64,000 bases of DNA from Fimbriimonadaceae bacterium (GCA_019454145.1 CP075366.1:2087564-2151563); one strand, 5' to 3'; shown: positions 34,833-43,790, counted from the first letter of the stretch. Translations and numbers: made by a program. Notes: generated from the sequence alone by a model not told the origin.

Positions 34833-34853
34833 ACAGGTTCCCCGCGAACCTGT
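34833..34853. repeat. hairpin between HIT and E2 genes
   Basis: ACAGGTTC (34833-34840) pairs with GAACCTGT (34846-34853) around CCCGC. No T-run follows. Eleven bases of it recur in opposite orientation at 32436-32446. Confidence 0.5.
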
Positions 34854-34879
34854 GTCAAAATCGCGGTAAGAGTGCAACG

Positions 34880-36385
34880 ATGCCAGAAATCACGCTGAAC
34901 ATTCCATCCATCGGTGAGGGCCTGCAAGAAGCCCGAGTCGTCGCTTTGCTGAAGCAACCAGGCGAAGAAATCCGCCGAGACGAGGCGATTTACCAAATGG
35001 AAACCGATAAAGCCGTCATGGACGTGGAATCGTCGGTCAGCGGTCGCGTGGTTCGCTGGCTTGCCGCGCCGGATGATGTTCTTTCAATCGGCGCACCTAT
35101 CCTGGTTGTTGAATCAGCAGATGAAGGCGCAAGTGCTGAACCAGCAACAGAAGCAGCGCCAGCCGTGACGGCTTCAGGTTCAGCCGACGGCGTCGTAAGT
35201 TTGAGAATCCCTTCCATTGGAGAAGGTTTGCAAGAAGCTCGAGTGGTTGCATTGCTCAAGAACCCAGGTGATCAAGTCAAGCGTGACGACGTGATCTACC
35301 AAATGGAAACCGACAAGGCCGTTATGGATGTCGAGTGCCCCTACGAAGGCGTTGTTGTTGAATGGCTCGCTAAGGTGGATGACGTTCTCAGCATCGGGGC
35401 CGAGGTGATGCGGTTCCAAACCAGTGAGGTGATTGCTGGCGGCGATGTTTCCAGCCCAGCGCCAGCTGCGAGTGCCGCACCAACTCAATCCACTACTCCG
35501 GTAGCAACTGGCGGACGCCGCCGCGACGTTCCGCCACGCGCCCGCGCCTATGCTAAAGAAAAAGGCGTGAGCAACGATCAGCTTGAGACTATTCCGGCAA
35601 GTGGAAGCAAACTCATGCCAGCCGATGTAGATGCGTTTCTTGCTGGCGGGGCAGTCGCTGCTCCAGCCGCGAAGGCGGGCAAATCAAGTTCTGGCAAATC
35701 GTATTCCGAACAACCAATGGGTGGTAAGCAACGTGTGCTTTCCAGCCGGTTGCAGCGCGGAAACCAGCTCGTTGTGCCCGGCATGATGTCGGTTGTTGCG
35801 AACTGGGGAGAAGTTGAAACTCTGCGCGACGAGCAAAAAGCGGCAGGTGGAGATTTCCAACCAAGCAGCTTCACTTATTTCGCTTATGCAGTTGCCAAAG
35901 CTGCCGCTGATCACCCGATCATGCGGTCTACCATGGTGGGTGATTCAAATATCCGCACCTATGATCACATTCAGCTTGGAATCGCTGTCGCTCTACCCGG
36001 TGACGAACTCGTAGTTGCCGTAGTAGAAAACGCAGACACTTTGGATTGGAAGACATTTGCTGCCAACGCCCGTAGCCAAATCAACCTTGCCCGCAATGGC
36101 AAGGATCAAGCCGACGAATCGGTGACGCTCAGTATCACCAATATGCAGGGCCACGGAATTCGAGAAGCAATGGCGGTCGTTGTTCCTCCTGGAGTCGCGA
36201 CAATCTTCCTCGGCGAGGTCTACAACGGTTTGGCGAACGACGAGCCAGGCAAGCTCACGGTTCAGCGGTGCGCGAATATCGGCATCACGATTGACCACCG
36301 ATTGATTAACGGAGTCGGTGGTGCGGAATTCCTGAATGCGATCAAATCAAATGTAGAAGGAATTCGCCAACTGGTGAATGCATGA
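34880..36385 (+). CDS. 2-oxoacid dehydrogenase E2-type dihydrolipoamide acyltransferase
   Basis: 501 residues: lipoyl domain 1 (1-77, lipoyl-Lys44 in METDKAVMDV), lipoyl domain 2 (105-182, Lys146 in the same motif), Ala/Pro linker, E3-binding domain (about 215-254) and catalytic domain (about 280-501). The active-site motif reads DHRLINGVGG with His473; Asn477 replaces the usual Asp of DHRxxDG. The two lipoyl domains are nearly identical. No E1 or E3 gene is adjacent, so substrate is unknown; the operon with biotin carrier and HMG-CoA lyase favours branched-chain oxoacids. Confidence 0.9.
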   Translation: MPEITLNIPSIGEGLQEARVVALLKQPGEEIRRDEAIYQMETDKAVMDVESSVSGRVVRWLAAPDDVLSIGAPILVVESADEGASAEPATEAAPAVTASGSADGVVSLRIPSIGEGLQEARVVALLKNPGDQVKRDDVIYQMETDKAVMDVECPYEGVVVEWLAKVDDVLSIGAEVMRFQTSEVIAGGDVSSPAPAASAAPTQSTTPVATGGRRRDVPPRARAYAKEKGVSNDQLETIPASGSKLMPADVDAFLAGGAVAAPAAKAGKSSSGKSYSEQPMGGKQRVLSSRLQRGNQLVVPGMMSVVANWGEVETLRDEQKAAGGDFQPSSFTYFAYAVAKAAADHPIMRSTMVGDSNIRTYDHIQLGIAVALPGDELVVAVVENADTLDWKTFAANARSQINLARNGKDQADESVTLSITNMQGHGIREAMAVVVPPGVATIFLGEVYNGLANDEPGKLTVQRCANIGITIDHRLINGVGGAEFLNAIKSNVEGIRQLVNA

Positions 36386-37095
36386 AGCCGATCATCGGAA
36401 TTTCGGCCGCAACTATGACGAGCCCGCGTAGCGGGCGGGAGCATAGTCGAATTTACTTGGAACGCGATTACGCTGACAGAGTGATTGAAGCAGGCGGAGT
36501 TCCGATTTTGATCCCACCTGGGGCAGATTTTGTATCTCTTGGTCCAATCCTAGATGGACTCATCATCCCAGGGGGAAACGATATTGACGCAAGCAATTGG
36601 GGTGCAGAAAACCATCCGGAAGTCACCATCGAAAATCCCGAACGCACAAAAACTGAACTCGGAATTTTTGATCACTTGCGACCAGAAGTTCCGGTTCTTG
36701 GAATCTGCTATGGATGCCAACTGCTTAATGTGCACCTCGGCGGAAGCTTGATTCAGCACTTGCCAGACGTGATTGGTAAGGACTATCACCGTGGCGACCC
36801 AATTCAAAATTACCGAATCGAGCCAGACACCCGACTTGCCGGGATTCTTGGAGACTCAGCCCAAGGCAAGAGTTGGCATCATCAAGCCGTAGATAAAACT
36901 GGAGAGAATTTGCGAGTATCGGCTTGGCACGAAGACGGAACGGTTGAAGCGATCGAAAGCACGTCCGGTCGCTGGTTTGTTGGAGTGCAGTGGCATCCTG
37001 AGCGAACCGAAGGCGAGGATGCTGAAAAGCTGTTTTCCGCGTTTATTCAAGCTGTATTAGATGCAAAAGCCGCAAGGATGGTGAGCAGCAGATGA
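36382..37095 (+). CDS. gamma-glutamyl-gamma-aminobutyrate hydrolase-like class I amidotransferase
   Basis: 237 residues of the PuuD-like group of class I glutamine amidotransferases/peptidases (C26). The N-terminal KPIIGISA strand, LIIPGGNDID near 55-65, nucleophile Cys in GICYGCQLLNVHLGG, and the His-Glu pair in GVQWHPERTEG are all present, so it should be catalytically able. Substrate is inferred as a gamma-glutamyl compound. ATG overlaps the E2 stop by 4 bases and its own stop overlaps the biotin carrier gene by 4 bases. Confidence 0.88.
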   Translation: MKPIIGISAATMTSPRSGREHSRIYLERDYADRVIEAGGVPILIPPGADFVSLGPILDGLIIPGGNDIDASNWGAENHPEVTIENPERTKTELGIFDHLRPEVPVLGICYGCQLLNVHLGGSLIQHLPDVIGKDYHRGDPIQNYRIEPDTRLAGILGDSAQGKSWHHQAVDKTGENLRVSAWHEDGTVEAIESTSGRWFVGVQWHPERTEGEDAEKLFSAFIQAVLDAKAARMVSSR

Positions 37096-37529
37096 AGGTT
37101 CTGGTTGATGGTGTTGAATTCTACTTGGTCGAATCAGGGGCAACAATCCGACAAGATGGAGACCGGCTCCGAATTCAAACGCCCGAAGGCGCAAGAACCG
37201 CGGTCGTCGTGCGCCAGGGCGATAAAACCTATGTATCCGTCGGCGGGCGGGTTTACGAAGTTGAGAAGTTTTCCGCAACGCGAAAAGCAAGCGGCGGTGT
37301 TTCTAGCGGCGAGGGCCGAGCGCCGATGCCTGGAATGATTGTTGAAGTGTTGGTCAAAGCTGGCGACACAGTTGCCAAAGGCGATCAGTTATTGATCTTG
37401 GAAGCGATGAAAATGCAGCAGCCAGTCACCGCGGGTATTGATGGCGTTGTGAGCGAGTTGAACGTGACAAAAGGCGATCAGGTAACCGATGGCCAACTAC
37501 TCGTCAAGGTGACGGCTCCCGGTGAGTGA
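37092..37529 (+). CDS. biotin carrier protein of an acyl-CoA/pyruvate carboxylase type enzyme
   Basis: 145 residues. The C-terminal 70 residues are a biotinyl domain with EAMKMQQPVTAG, where the Lys is the biotinylation site, and a preceding GRAPMPGMIVEVLVKAGD strand. The N-terminal half is a small beta domain of the kind seen before biotinyl domains in methylcrotonyl- and propionyl-CoA carboxylases. The carboxylase and carboxyltransferase subunits are not in this window. It overlaps both operon neighbours. Confidence 0.9.
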   Translation: MKVLVDGVEFYLVESGATIRQDGDRLRIQTPEGARTAVVVRQGDKTYVSVGGRVYEVEKFSATRKASGGVSSGEGRAPMPGMIVEVLVKAGDTVAKGDQLLILEAMKMQQPVTAGIDGVVSELNVTKGDQVTDGQLLVKVTAPGE

Positions 37530-38424
37530 TTCTATTCGGATCATCGAGGTTTCTCCTCGCGACGGCTTACAAAACGAAAAAACCGCCGTCCCCACTCCAC
37601 TAAAAGCAGAATTCATTCGTGCGCTGGCAAAGGCTGGCGCAAATGAGATCGAAGCCACCAGTTTCGTGCATCCTAAATGGGTACCGCAACTTGCCGATGC
37701 TGGCGAATTATTGAGCGAAATTGGTGATCTGCTAGTTCGAATTTCAACTTTGGTTCCGAACGAAAAAGGACTGGAGCGAGCGATTGAAAACAAGGTTCAA
37801 GCGATTGCGCTGTTTACGGCCGCGAGTGAGGACTTCGTCAAAAACAACATCAATATGTCGATTGATGAGTCTTTAGAAGTGTTTGCCCGCGTTATCTCAG
37901 CATACCGTGAGGCGATTCCCGGCGGATTTGTAAGGGCGTATGTTTCGACGATCGTTCAATGTCCGATAGCGGGAAAGATTGCTCCCGAAAAGGTAGCGAG
38001 TGTTTGCGAAAAGCTACTTAATCTTGGGGTGGATGAACTCAGTCTAGGCGATACGATTGGGGTTGCCGTACCGAACGAAATCATTAAAGTGGCAAGTTTG
38101 TTAGAACTCTTGACCGAAAAGTCAAAAATAGTCTGGCATTTCCACGATACACGTGGAACGGCTATCGCCAACGTCAGCGCGATGCTAGATCGAGGGTATC
38201 GAGCATTTGATTCCAGCGCAGCTGGTCTGGGTGGATGCCCTTACGCTCCGGGAGCAGGCGGAAACCTGGCTACCGAAGATTTGGTTTATTTTGCCGAGCG
38301 CAATGGACTAACTACCGGTTTTGATCCGGTTGCTCTTGCGGAGGCAAGTCTCCCGGTTTTGGCGGTGCTTGGGAAGGATCCATTTGCAAAGGCTCAGTTG
38401 GCAACGCTGGCGGCTTGTAGGTAA
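37522..38424 (+). CDS. mvaB: hydroxymethylglutaryl-CoA lyase
   Basis: Cleaves HMG-CoA to acetyl-CoA and acetoacetate, the last step of leucine breakdown. 300 residues. EVSPRDGLQNEK at 9-20 holds the catalytic Arg and metal-binding Asp, WHFHDTRGTAIAN the metal His pair, and the flexible catalytic loop GLGGCPYAPGAGGN holds the active-site Cys. GTG start overlaps the biotin carrier gene by 8 bases. The 3' 113 bases overlap, on the other strand, the end of a membrane protein gene. Confidence 0.94.
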   Translation: MSDSIRIIEVSPRDGLQNEKTAVPTPLKAEFIRALAKAGANEIEATSFVHPKWVPQLADAGELLSEIGDLLVRISTLVPNEKGLERAIENKVQAIALFTAASEDFVKNNINMSIDESLEVFARVISAYREAIPGGFVRAYVSTIVQCPIAGKIAPEKVASVCEKLLNLGVDELSLGDTIGVAVPNEIIKVASLLELLTEKSKIVWHFHDTRGTAIANVSAMLDRGYRAFDSSAAGLGGCPYAPGAGGNLATEDLVYFAERNGLTTGFDPVALAEASLPVLAVLGKDPFAKAQLATLAACR

Positions 38425-39307
38425 TCCTCGCATACAAGCCGTAACCTGCCATGGCTAAGGCGATAAACGCCACAAGCCATGTCGCGGCTTTTTCATCCTT
38501 CTTCATCTGGAATTCGCGCCAGTTGATGATGAGAACCGTCAACCCAATCGGCACGAGCGCGGGCAAAGGCATCGAAGTAGCGAAGACAACGAATAGATAG
38601 CCCAGCAAAACTGGCCCGAGCCAAGTTGCCGTTTCTTTAGCCCTCATTTTGTAGCGGAACATCGCCGCAAAAAACATGGCACTGATAAACAAATCTGCTG
38701 GCCCGACGTAACCCAGATCGTTCACGCCGACTGGAACATTGGGATTTTCCGGAGTCGTGCTTTTCACGCTGGGGATTCGCAAGCCCATATTGCCGACAAT
38801 TTCCGGATTCTGCGCGACGATCTGAGCTTGGGGGGTCATGGGAGCTAAGATCAGCAAAGCATCCATCCCCGCTAAAAACAGAGCAATCGGAAGAAGCATA
38901 TTCTTTTCCCGAATGAGAATCGAAACTAAAACGCCCAGCCCGAGAGTCCAGCAAAGCATCCCGAACTGCATAAAATTTTGTGAAAGCAATGCGGCAATCG
39001 GGTCTAGCTTTACTTGCCGCATGAGCATGAAGTTCCCACCATGCAAAAGACCACCGACCAGCAAAAGAATCCATGCTTTGCCCGGTTCCCAATCTGCGGC
39101 GGCTCCGGCAAACAACGCGATGATCGGCACGAGAATAAAAATCGCGGTTGTCAGAATACTGAGCACCATTGCAACTTGTGGCGGTACAGCCACGAATCCG
39201 AGAATTAGCCGCAACACGAACAACAAGGCGCATCCGCCAAAAAATATGACGAGTGGCTTAGAAGGGCGCCAGCCTTGTGGCTCCATTACAGTTGCTTCAG
39301 CGGACAT
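38312..39307 (-). CDS. multi-pass membrane protein of unknown function
   Basis: 331 residues with eight or so hydrophobic helices between about 20 and 290 and a proline-rich tail (about 297-331). No family recognised. The tail is encoded in the 113 bases that overlap the end of mvaB on the opposite strand. Its start overlaps the GT4 gene stop by 11 bases, so HTH-GT4-membrane protein form one minus-strand unit. A role in envelope or lipid glycosylation alongside the glycosyltransferase is a guess. Confidence 0.75.
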   Translation of the reverse strand: MSAEATVMEPQGWRPSKPLVIFFGGCALLFVLRLILGFVAVPPQVAMVLSILTTAIFILVPIIALFAGAAADWEPGKAWILLLVGGLLHGGNFMLMRQVKLDPIAALLSQNFMQFGMLCWTLGLGVLVSILIREKNMLLPIALFLAGMDALLILAPMTPQAQIVAQNPEIVGNMGLRIPSVKSTTPENPNVPVGVNDLGYVGPADLFISAMFFAAMFRYKMRAKETATWLGPVLLGYLFVVFATSMPLPALVPIGLTVLIINWREFQMKKDEKAATWLVAFIALAMAGYGLYARITYKPPALPTEPLQMDPSQAPPKPGDLPPQEQPDQNR

Positions 39308-40475
39308 AAACTTCTTGCTCCTCAGTTTGACTCAAGGTAGTCCGATAGACGCCGATCACCCGATCAACCATTTTAGAAATCGTATTTTCTCGGTATGTTG
39401 TTAACGCTCCCACACTAAGACGTTGTGCGAATTTTGAATCTGAAATTACACGATTCACTGCCGCGGAGAATTCTTCAATCGAATTTGGAACAACCAGTCC
39501 ATTTTCGCCGGAAATAAGAGTGTCGTCGGCTCCACCACCTCCAACCATCACGCAGGGCAAACCGTAGGACATCGCTTCATGGACGACCAGCCCTTGAGTT
39601 TCGGTTCGGGAAGCAAACACAAACAGATCGGCAGCCGAATAGTACTGACCAATTTCTTCGCGAGGAATGAACCCCCAAAATTTGACATTATCGCCAATGC
39701 CAAGGTCGCGTGCCAGGAGCATATATTCTTCTCTCGCAGGGCCGTCTCCAACAATCCAAAGCCGCAAGTTAGGGTTGGTCTTCATGGATTCCGCCATTGC
39801 GTGGATCAGAACGCCGAGGTTCTTTTCTTTGGCGATTCTTCCGCAATAAAGGGCAATTGTGCGATCAGGCTGGACTTTTAGATGTTGGCGGGCAATATCC
39901 AGCGGGACAACAATGGGTTCGGGAACTCCGGTTGGAATCACTGTGATCGGTCGGCGGATTTGGTGGCTGCTGAGCCAGTCACGGCTGAATTGGCTTGGCG
40001 TAATCACATGCTGAACACGATTGTAGTAGTAGTTGGTGTGCTTTGCGATTTTATATTTGAGATAACTGTTCGGCACAAGCGGTATGTAGTGCGTGTATTT
40101 ATCGTAAAGCGTGTGGTAGGTGGTTACGAGCGGGATTTCGTGCGACTCCGCCCATCGTAAACCTACAAAGCCGATTGTAAACGGCGTGTGGGTGTGAATC
40201 AGGTCAAATTTGTGTTGCCGAAATTGCGCGAGCATCGGATAAAACGGCGGTAATGAAAGGGGATAATCCCGAGCAAAAAAAGTTTTGAGGGCAAAGAACC
40301 GATGAGTGTTTGGGTCCTGGTCTTTGTGGTTCCAGTAGCCAGAAGTAAAGAGATGGACTGAGTGGCCCCGTTCACGGAGCCCTTCGATTAGCGCATCAAT
40401 GCTAACACTTACGCCATTGAGAATGGGTAAGGCGCTATCAGAGAAAATGGCAATGCTGAGTGGCTTGCCGTCCAA
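39297..40475 (-). CDS. family 4 glycosyltransferase
   Basis: 392 residues with GT-B fold. N-terminal acceptor side: NGVSVSIDALIEGLRERGH and DLIHTHTPFTIGF. C-terminal donor side: YCGRIAKEKNLGVLI and the E-x7-E motif in ETQGLVVHEAMSYGLP. It is closest in style to GT4 enzymes that transfer mannose or glucose to diacylglycerol or phosphatidylinositol-type lipids (MgtA, diglucosyl-diacylglycerol synthase). Exact acceptor cannot be read. Located 7 bases after the HTH regulator. Confidence 0.9.
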   Translation of the reverse strand: MDGKPLSIAIFSDSALPILNGVSVSIDALIEGLRERGHSVHLFTSGYWNHKDQDPNTHRFFALKTFFARDYPLSLPPFYPMLAQFRQHKFDLIHTHTPFTIGFVGLRWAESHEIPLVTTYHTLYDKYTHYIPLVPNSYLKYKIAKHTNYYYNRVQHVITPSQFSRDWLSSHQIRRPITVIPTGVPEPIVVPLDIARQHLKVQPDRTIALYCGRIAKEKNLGVLIHAMAESMKTNPNLRLWIVGDGPAREEYMLLARDLGIGDNVKFWGFIPREEIGQYYSAADLFVFASRTETQGLVVHEAMSYGLPCVMVGGGGADDTLISGENGLVVPNSIEEFSAAVNRVISDSKFAQRLSVGALTTYRENTISKMVDRVIGVYRTTLSQTEEQEVYVR

Positions 40476-40482
40476 TTGTGGA

Positions 40483-40992
40483 TCACTCCTCCGGCAGTCG
40501 GCCGTGTTCTTCTACAAACTTGACGATTCCGCTAAGCCGGAAGCGTCGCTGTCCGCCTTTTGTGCGGTGGTGTCCCAACCAGCCACGGTTGGTATAGCGA
40601 CGCACCGTAGCTGGGCAAACACCAAGCAAGCGAGAAGCTTCTTCTAAAGTTAATTCTGGATTGAGCAGTCTGCGAATAAGATCTTCGCGGCTTTCCTTGA
40701 ATTCGCCTTGATAATATTTGCTGGTGACAGAATCGGTGAAGAATTGGCCCAAGAATTCAATGTTTTTTGGAAGGTTTTCGAGAATGATTTTCAGATCATC
40801 GTCCAAAACGCCATTTGACTCCACTTCGGCCGATTTTCGTGGTCGGGGTGCGCTTAATTTAGTTTTACGAAACTTAGATTTTTGGCTCGCTGACTTCTTC
40901 GATTCAGCACTGCCGTTCTTGCTTTCCTTTTTCGGTTCATCAAGAAATGCATTCTCAATATAAGCCAGCGGGTCAAATTCCTTTGTGGGCAT
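40483..40992 (-). CDS. MerR/excisionase-type helix-turn-helix protein
   Basis: 169 residues. The first 90 are low-complexity and basic (Lys/Ser rich, KSASQKSKFRKTKLSAPRPRKS is within 31-52). The C-terminal 55 form a BldC/excisionase-like winged helix: LTLEEASRLLGVCPATVRRY, then a basic wing RTKGGQRRFRLSGIVKF. Presumably a DNA-binding regulator. It is the first gene of the unit with GT4, which it may control. Confidence 0.8.
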   Translation of the reverse strand: MPTKEFDPLAYIENAFLDEPKKESKNGSAESKKSASQKSKFRKTKLSAPRPRKSAEVESNGVLDDDLKIILENLPKNIEFLGQFFTDSVTSKYYQGEFKESREDLIRRLLNPELTLEEASRLLGVCPATVRRYTNRGWLGHHRTKGGQRRFRLSGIVKFVEEHGRLPEE

Positions 40993-41043
40993 AAGCGTAG
41001 CTTCGTATATTACACAACAATTTTGCGGTTTACGGACCCTCGG

Positions 41044-42054
41044 CTAGAGGATAAGCATAGAATCTCCAAAAGAAAGGAATCGATACCGTAAATTTACTGC
41101 CTCGCTGTATGCTGTGGCAATCGCTTTTGGTGATGCAAGGGCGGAGATCATTAGAAGCATGGTAGTCCTAGGCATGTGGAAGTTGGTGAACATCCCATCA
41201 ACAATTTGGAATTCGTAGCCAGGCTGGATGAACAGTTTTGAAACAGTTTTTCCTGGTTGGAGTTGTCTTTTTCCGGTGGCAAAAGTTTCTAGTGTTCGCG
41301 TTGTTGTTGTTCCCACTGCGATAATGCGTCCCTGACATTCAGAGACCAATCGGGCAGTTTTCTCCGGCACTTCACAAACTTCGCCGTGCATTTGGTGGTC
41401 GGCTAGCGATCCTGTTTGAACTGGGCGAAACGTATCCACTCCCACGTGGAGAGTGACCTCGGCAAGCTGGATACCTTTCTTGATTATTCGATCTAAATAT
41501 TCTTGAGTGAAGTGAAGCCCGGCGGTTGGAGCAGCCGCTGAGCCAGGATGCTGAGCAATAACGGTCTGATAGCGTTCTCGGTCACGCAAATGCGTGTGAA
41601 TGTACGGTGGGAGGGGAGCGACACTGATTGCCTCTAAAGTTTTTCGCCAGCCCTCGGAATCATGAAAGGTAATTTCATTGACGCCATCTTTGTCTTTTGC
41701 ACTTACAGTTGCTACTAAGCCTGATTCAAACTGGATTTCCGTGCCAACGGGTAGCCGCTTCGCAGGCTTCAGCAAACATTCAAAAACTCCCGCACTGGCT
41801 TCCTTTAGCAAAAGTGCTTCAACCGCACCTCCAGATATTTTATGACCAAACAGTCTCATCGCCGAAACCCGAGTGTTATTGAGAATCAGTAAGTCGCAGG
41901 GCTCAAGCAAATCAATCGAATCTACAAACTGTTTATGATGAATTTCGCCATTGTTGCGGTTAATGTGAAGCATGCGGCTCGCCGTCCGATCCGCAAGCGG
42001 TTCCTGAGCGATAAGCTCCTCTGGCAGAAAATAATCAAGGTCTTCCAAGTTCAT
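41044..42054 (-). CDS. queA: S-adenosylmethionine:tRNA ribosyltransferase-isomerase QueA
   Basis: Adds the epoxycyclopentane moiety to preQ1-tRNA in queuosine synthesis. 336 residues, normal length. LDYFLPEELIAQEPLADRTASRML at the start, SAAAPTAGLHFT in the centre and NFHMPRTTMLLMISAL at the end are the QueA signatures. It overlaps the HAD hydrolase gene by 4 bases. It complements queC/queE at 7 kb. Confidence 0.96.
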   Translation of the reverse strand: MNLEDLDYFLPEELIAQEPLADRTASRMLHINRNNGEIHHKQFVDSIDLLEPCDLLILNNTRVSAMRLFGHKISGGAVEALLLKEASAGVFECLLKPAKRLPVGTEIQFESGLVATVSAKDKDGVNEITFHDSEGWRKTLEAISVAPLPPYIHTHLRDRERYQTVIAQHPGSAAAPTAGLHFTQEYLDRIIKKGIQLAEVTLHVGVDTFRPVQTGSLADHQMHGEVCEVPEKTARLVSECQGRIIAVGTTTTRTLETFATGKRQLQPGKTVSKLFIQPGYEFQIVDGMFTNFHMPRTTMLLMISALASPKAIATAYSEAVNLRYRFLSFGDSMLIL

Positions 42055-42749
42055 ATCAAATCAAGAACCTCGGCAAGCGACTGAATTTGAGTTGGTGGAT
42101 CTGAGGGCGAACATCGATCAATCAACGTAGCCGTAAACCCAGCATTGCGTGCTCCGTGAACATCTGCTAAAGGATCATCGCCAATGTGCAGAATCTCGCT
42201 GGCAGGCAAACCTAGCTGGTTCGCCGCAATATCGAACAGTTTTTTTTCTGGCTTTTCGACGCCTTCTTCCAGGCTGGCGATGATTGTGTGGAAATATTGG
42301 GTGATTCTTAGCATTTCGCACGTTCGGTGCAGGCTTACATCCCAGTTGCTCAGAATGATCATCGGAATTCCTCGCTGTTTTAAACCATCCAGAACTGCCA
42401 GTGAATCATCGAAAAGCTGAAATACGGATGAGCCCTCACCAAAAATAATGTTGTCTGCGCATTTAGCAAGCTCTTCAATTGGATGATCTTCGTGTCCAAT
42501 CGCCTTCAGCCAGTCTCGACCTAACTCAATCCAGAATTCATCACATACTTCACGCGACCGCTGAAGATTGAGTTGCTGAAAATGGCCCCAGCGCGACTGG
42601 AGCATCCGCCCGTAAGTTTCTTCTGCAACCTGGGGATCACTGGGGGTAAGTCCAGTTTTTACCGCGGCCTCTACGGCAATTGCGACCGGGTTCCACTTGA
42701 CATCAATCAAGGTTCCGGCCGCGTCAAAACTGACCGCGCGAATACTCAT
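42051..42749 (-). CDS. HAD superfamily hydrolase (subfamily IA)
   Basis: 232 residues. Motif I FDAAGTLIDV carries one catalytic Asp while the second Asp of DxD is Ala, which is unusual for phosphatases of this group; motif II IILSNWD, the conserved Lys in EKPEKKLFD, and the HIGDDPLADV motif IV are intact. The missing acid/base Asp suggests reduced or altered activity (FDAAGT is also seen in the HDHD3-like group). Overlaps both neighbours by 4 bases. Confidence 0.85.
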   Translation of the reverse strand: MSIRAVSFDAAGTLIDVKWNPVAIAVEAAVKTGLTPSDPQVAEETYGRMLQSRWGHFQQLNLQRSREVCDEFWIELGRDWLKAIGHEDHPIEELAKCADNIIFGEGSSVFQLFDDSLAVLDGLKQRGIPMIILSNWDVSLHRTCEMLRITQYFHTIIASLEEGVEKPEKKLFDIAANQLGLPASEILHIGDDPLADVHGARNAGFTATLIDRCSPSDPPTQIQSLAEVLDLI

Positions 42750-42979
42750 CGTCTGCTGACCATACCGATAAGCCAGAGAATAAAGCTGAGACCGACACTG
42801 ACCAAAATCATCGTGGTAATTGGAAAATAGAAAGAGGCTCCAGGTTTTTCGATTGCAATATCGCCTGGCAACCGTCCTGGTTTGAATCCAGGGAACACCG
42901 ACATAATCGCCCAGGCAATCAGCCCCGCTATGATGAGCGCCATTCCGATTCCGATGAGTGTCTTTGCAACCTGTGGCAT
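42746..42979 (-). CDS. DUF2905 small membrane protein
   Basis: 77 residues with two membrane helices (about 7-29 and 52-72) flanking the conserved loop GRLPGDIAIEKPGASFYFPI, which is the DUF2905 signature. The function is unknown. It is commonly found near queA and ruvB genes, and here it heads the DUF2905-HAD-queA unit. An AAGGA site stands 7 bases before the ATG. Confidence 0.88.
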   Translation of the reverse strand: MPQVAKTLIGIGMALIIAGLIAWAIMSVFPGFKPGRLPGDIAIEKPGASFYFPITTMILVSVGLSFILWLIGMVSRR

Positions 42980-43090
42980 GGAGTCCTTAGACTTTTCGTA
43001 AAAACGTCCTGACTTTTTAATACGTCTTAAACGAGTGCTCGAATAATTCAGTAGAGTAATTCAGATTCCTCTGAGGGACTGGGACAAATC

Positions 43091-43780
43091 ATGTTTAAAC
43101 GCATTTCAGTTTTCATTGCCGTAGCCGCCGCTGTGAGTGCGGTTGCTGTGGCTCAAGAAGTCATTCAGCTTAAGCTCAACGTTGCTAAAGATCAAGTCTT
43201 TGCTTATAAGATGACGGTCAATGTCGAATTTCAAGGAATGCCGATCACCGTAACTGGCAAAACCATTAGCACCGCAACCAAGGTCGATAAAGATTCCATC
43301 ACATGGAAGAACGAGTCCAAAGAAACCACGATTGATATCGGCGGCGGACAAACCATGGATCAACCTGATTCAGAGACGACGATGGTTCAAAGTCTTGACG
43401 GAAAAATTCTGAAAATGGAAGGTGCAGAAGCAACTCCAGAAGCAAACCGCTTGGCCAACGCTTTTAATTTCGCGTTCCCAGCTAAGGGATTCAAAGTCGG
43501 CGATAAATACGAAGCAACGGTTCCTGCTGACAAAGATTTGGGCACCGAAGAAATCGCGGTTTCCTACACCTTCAAAGAAGTTAAGGAAGTCAAAGGCAAA
43601 AAATGTGTGGTCATCGTTTTCTCTCACCAAGAAAAAACCACTGACGGCATTGTTGCTAACGGAACGGCGGTTGTTGACCTCAAAACTGGTATGCCAGTTA
43701 GCGTGGAAGCAACTTTCAAGAATATGCAACAGCAAGGCATGATGTTCGACGGAACATACAAGACCGAGCAAATCAACTAA
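43091..43780 (+). CDS. secreted protein of unknown function, paralogue 1
   Basis: 229 residues with a signal peptide (1-21, ending AVAQ). The mature part is beta-rich: a LKLNVAKDQVFAYKMTVNVE opening strand pair, a FAFPAKGFKVGDKYEA segment, and VDLKTGMPVSVEATF near the end. The layout is like DUF6263-type outer periplasmic proteins that measure or bind lipids. It is related to the next gene, which shares the L-R/K-LN-LK opening, V-VGD-W/Y middle and IKTGMVVRV end. Confidence 0.7.
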   Translation: MFKRISVFIAVAAAVSAVAVAQEVIQLKLNVAKDQVFAYKMTVNVEFQGMPITVTGKTISTATKVDKDSITWKNESKETTIDIGGGQTMDQPDSETTMVQSLDGKILKMEGAEATPEANRLANAFNFAFPAKGFKVGDKYEATVPADKDLGTEEIAVSYTFKEVKEVKGKKCVVIVFSHQEKTTDGIVANGTAVVDLKTGMPVSVEATFKNMQQQGMMFDGTYKTEQIN

Positions 43781-43790
43781 TCATATCCTG

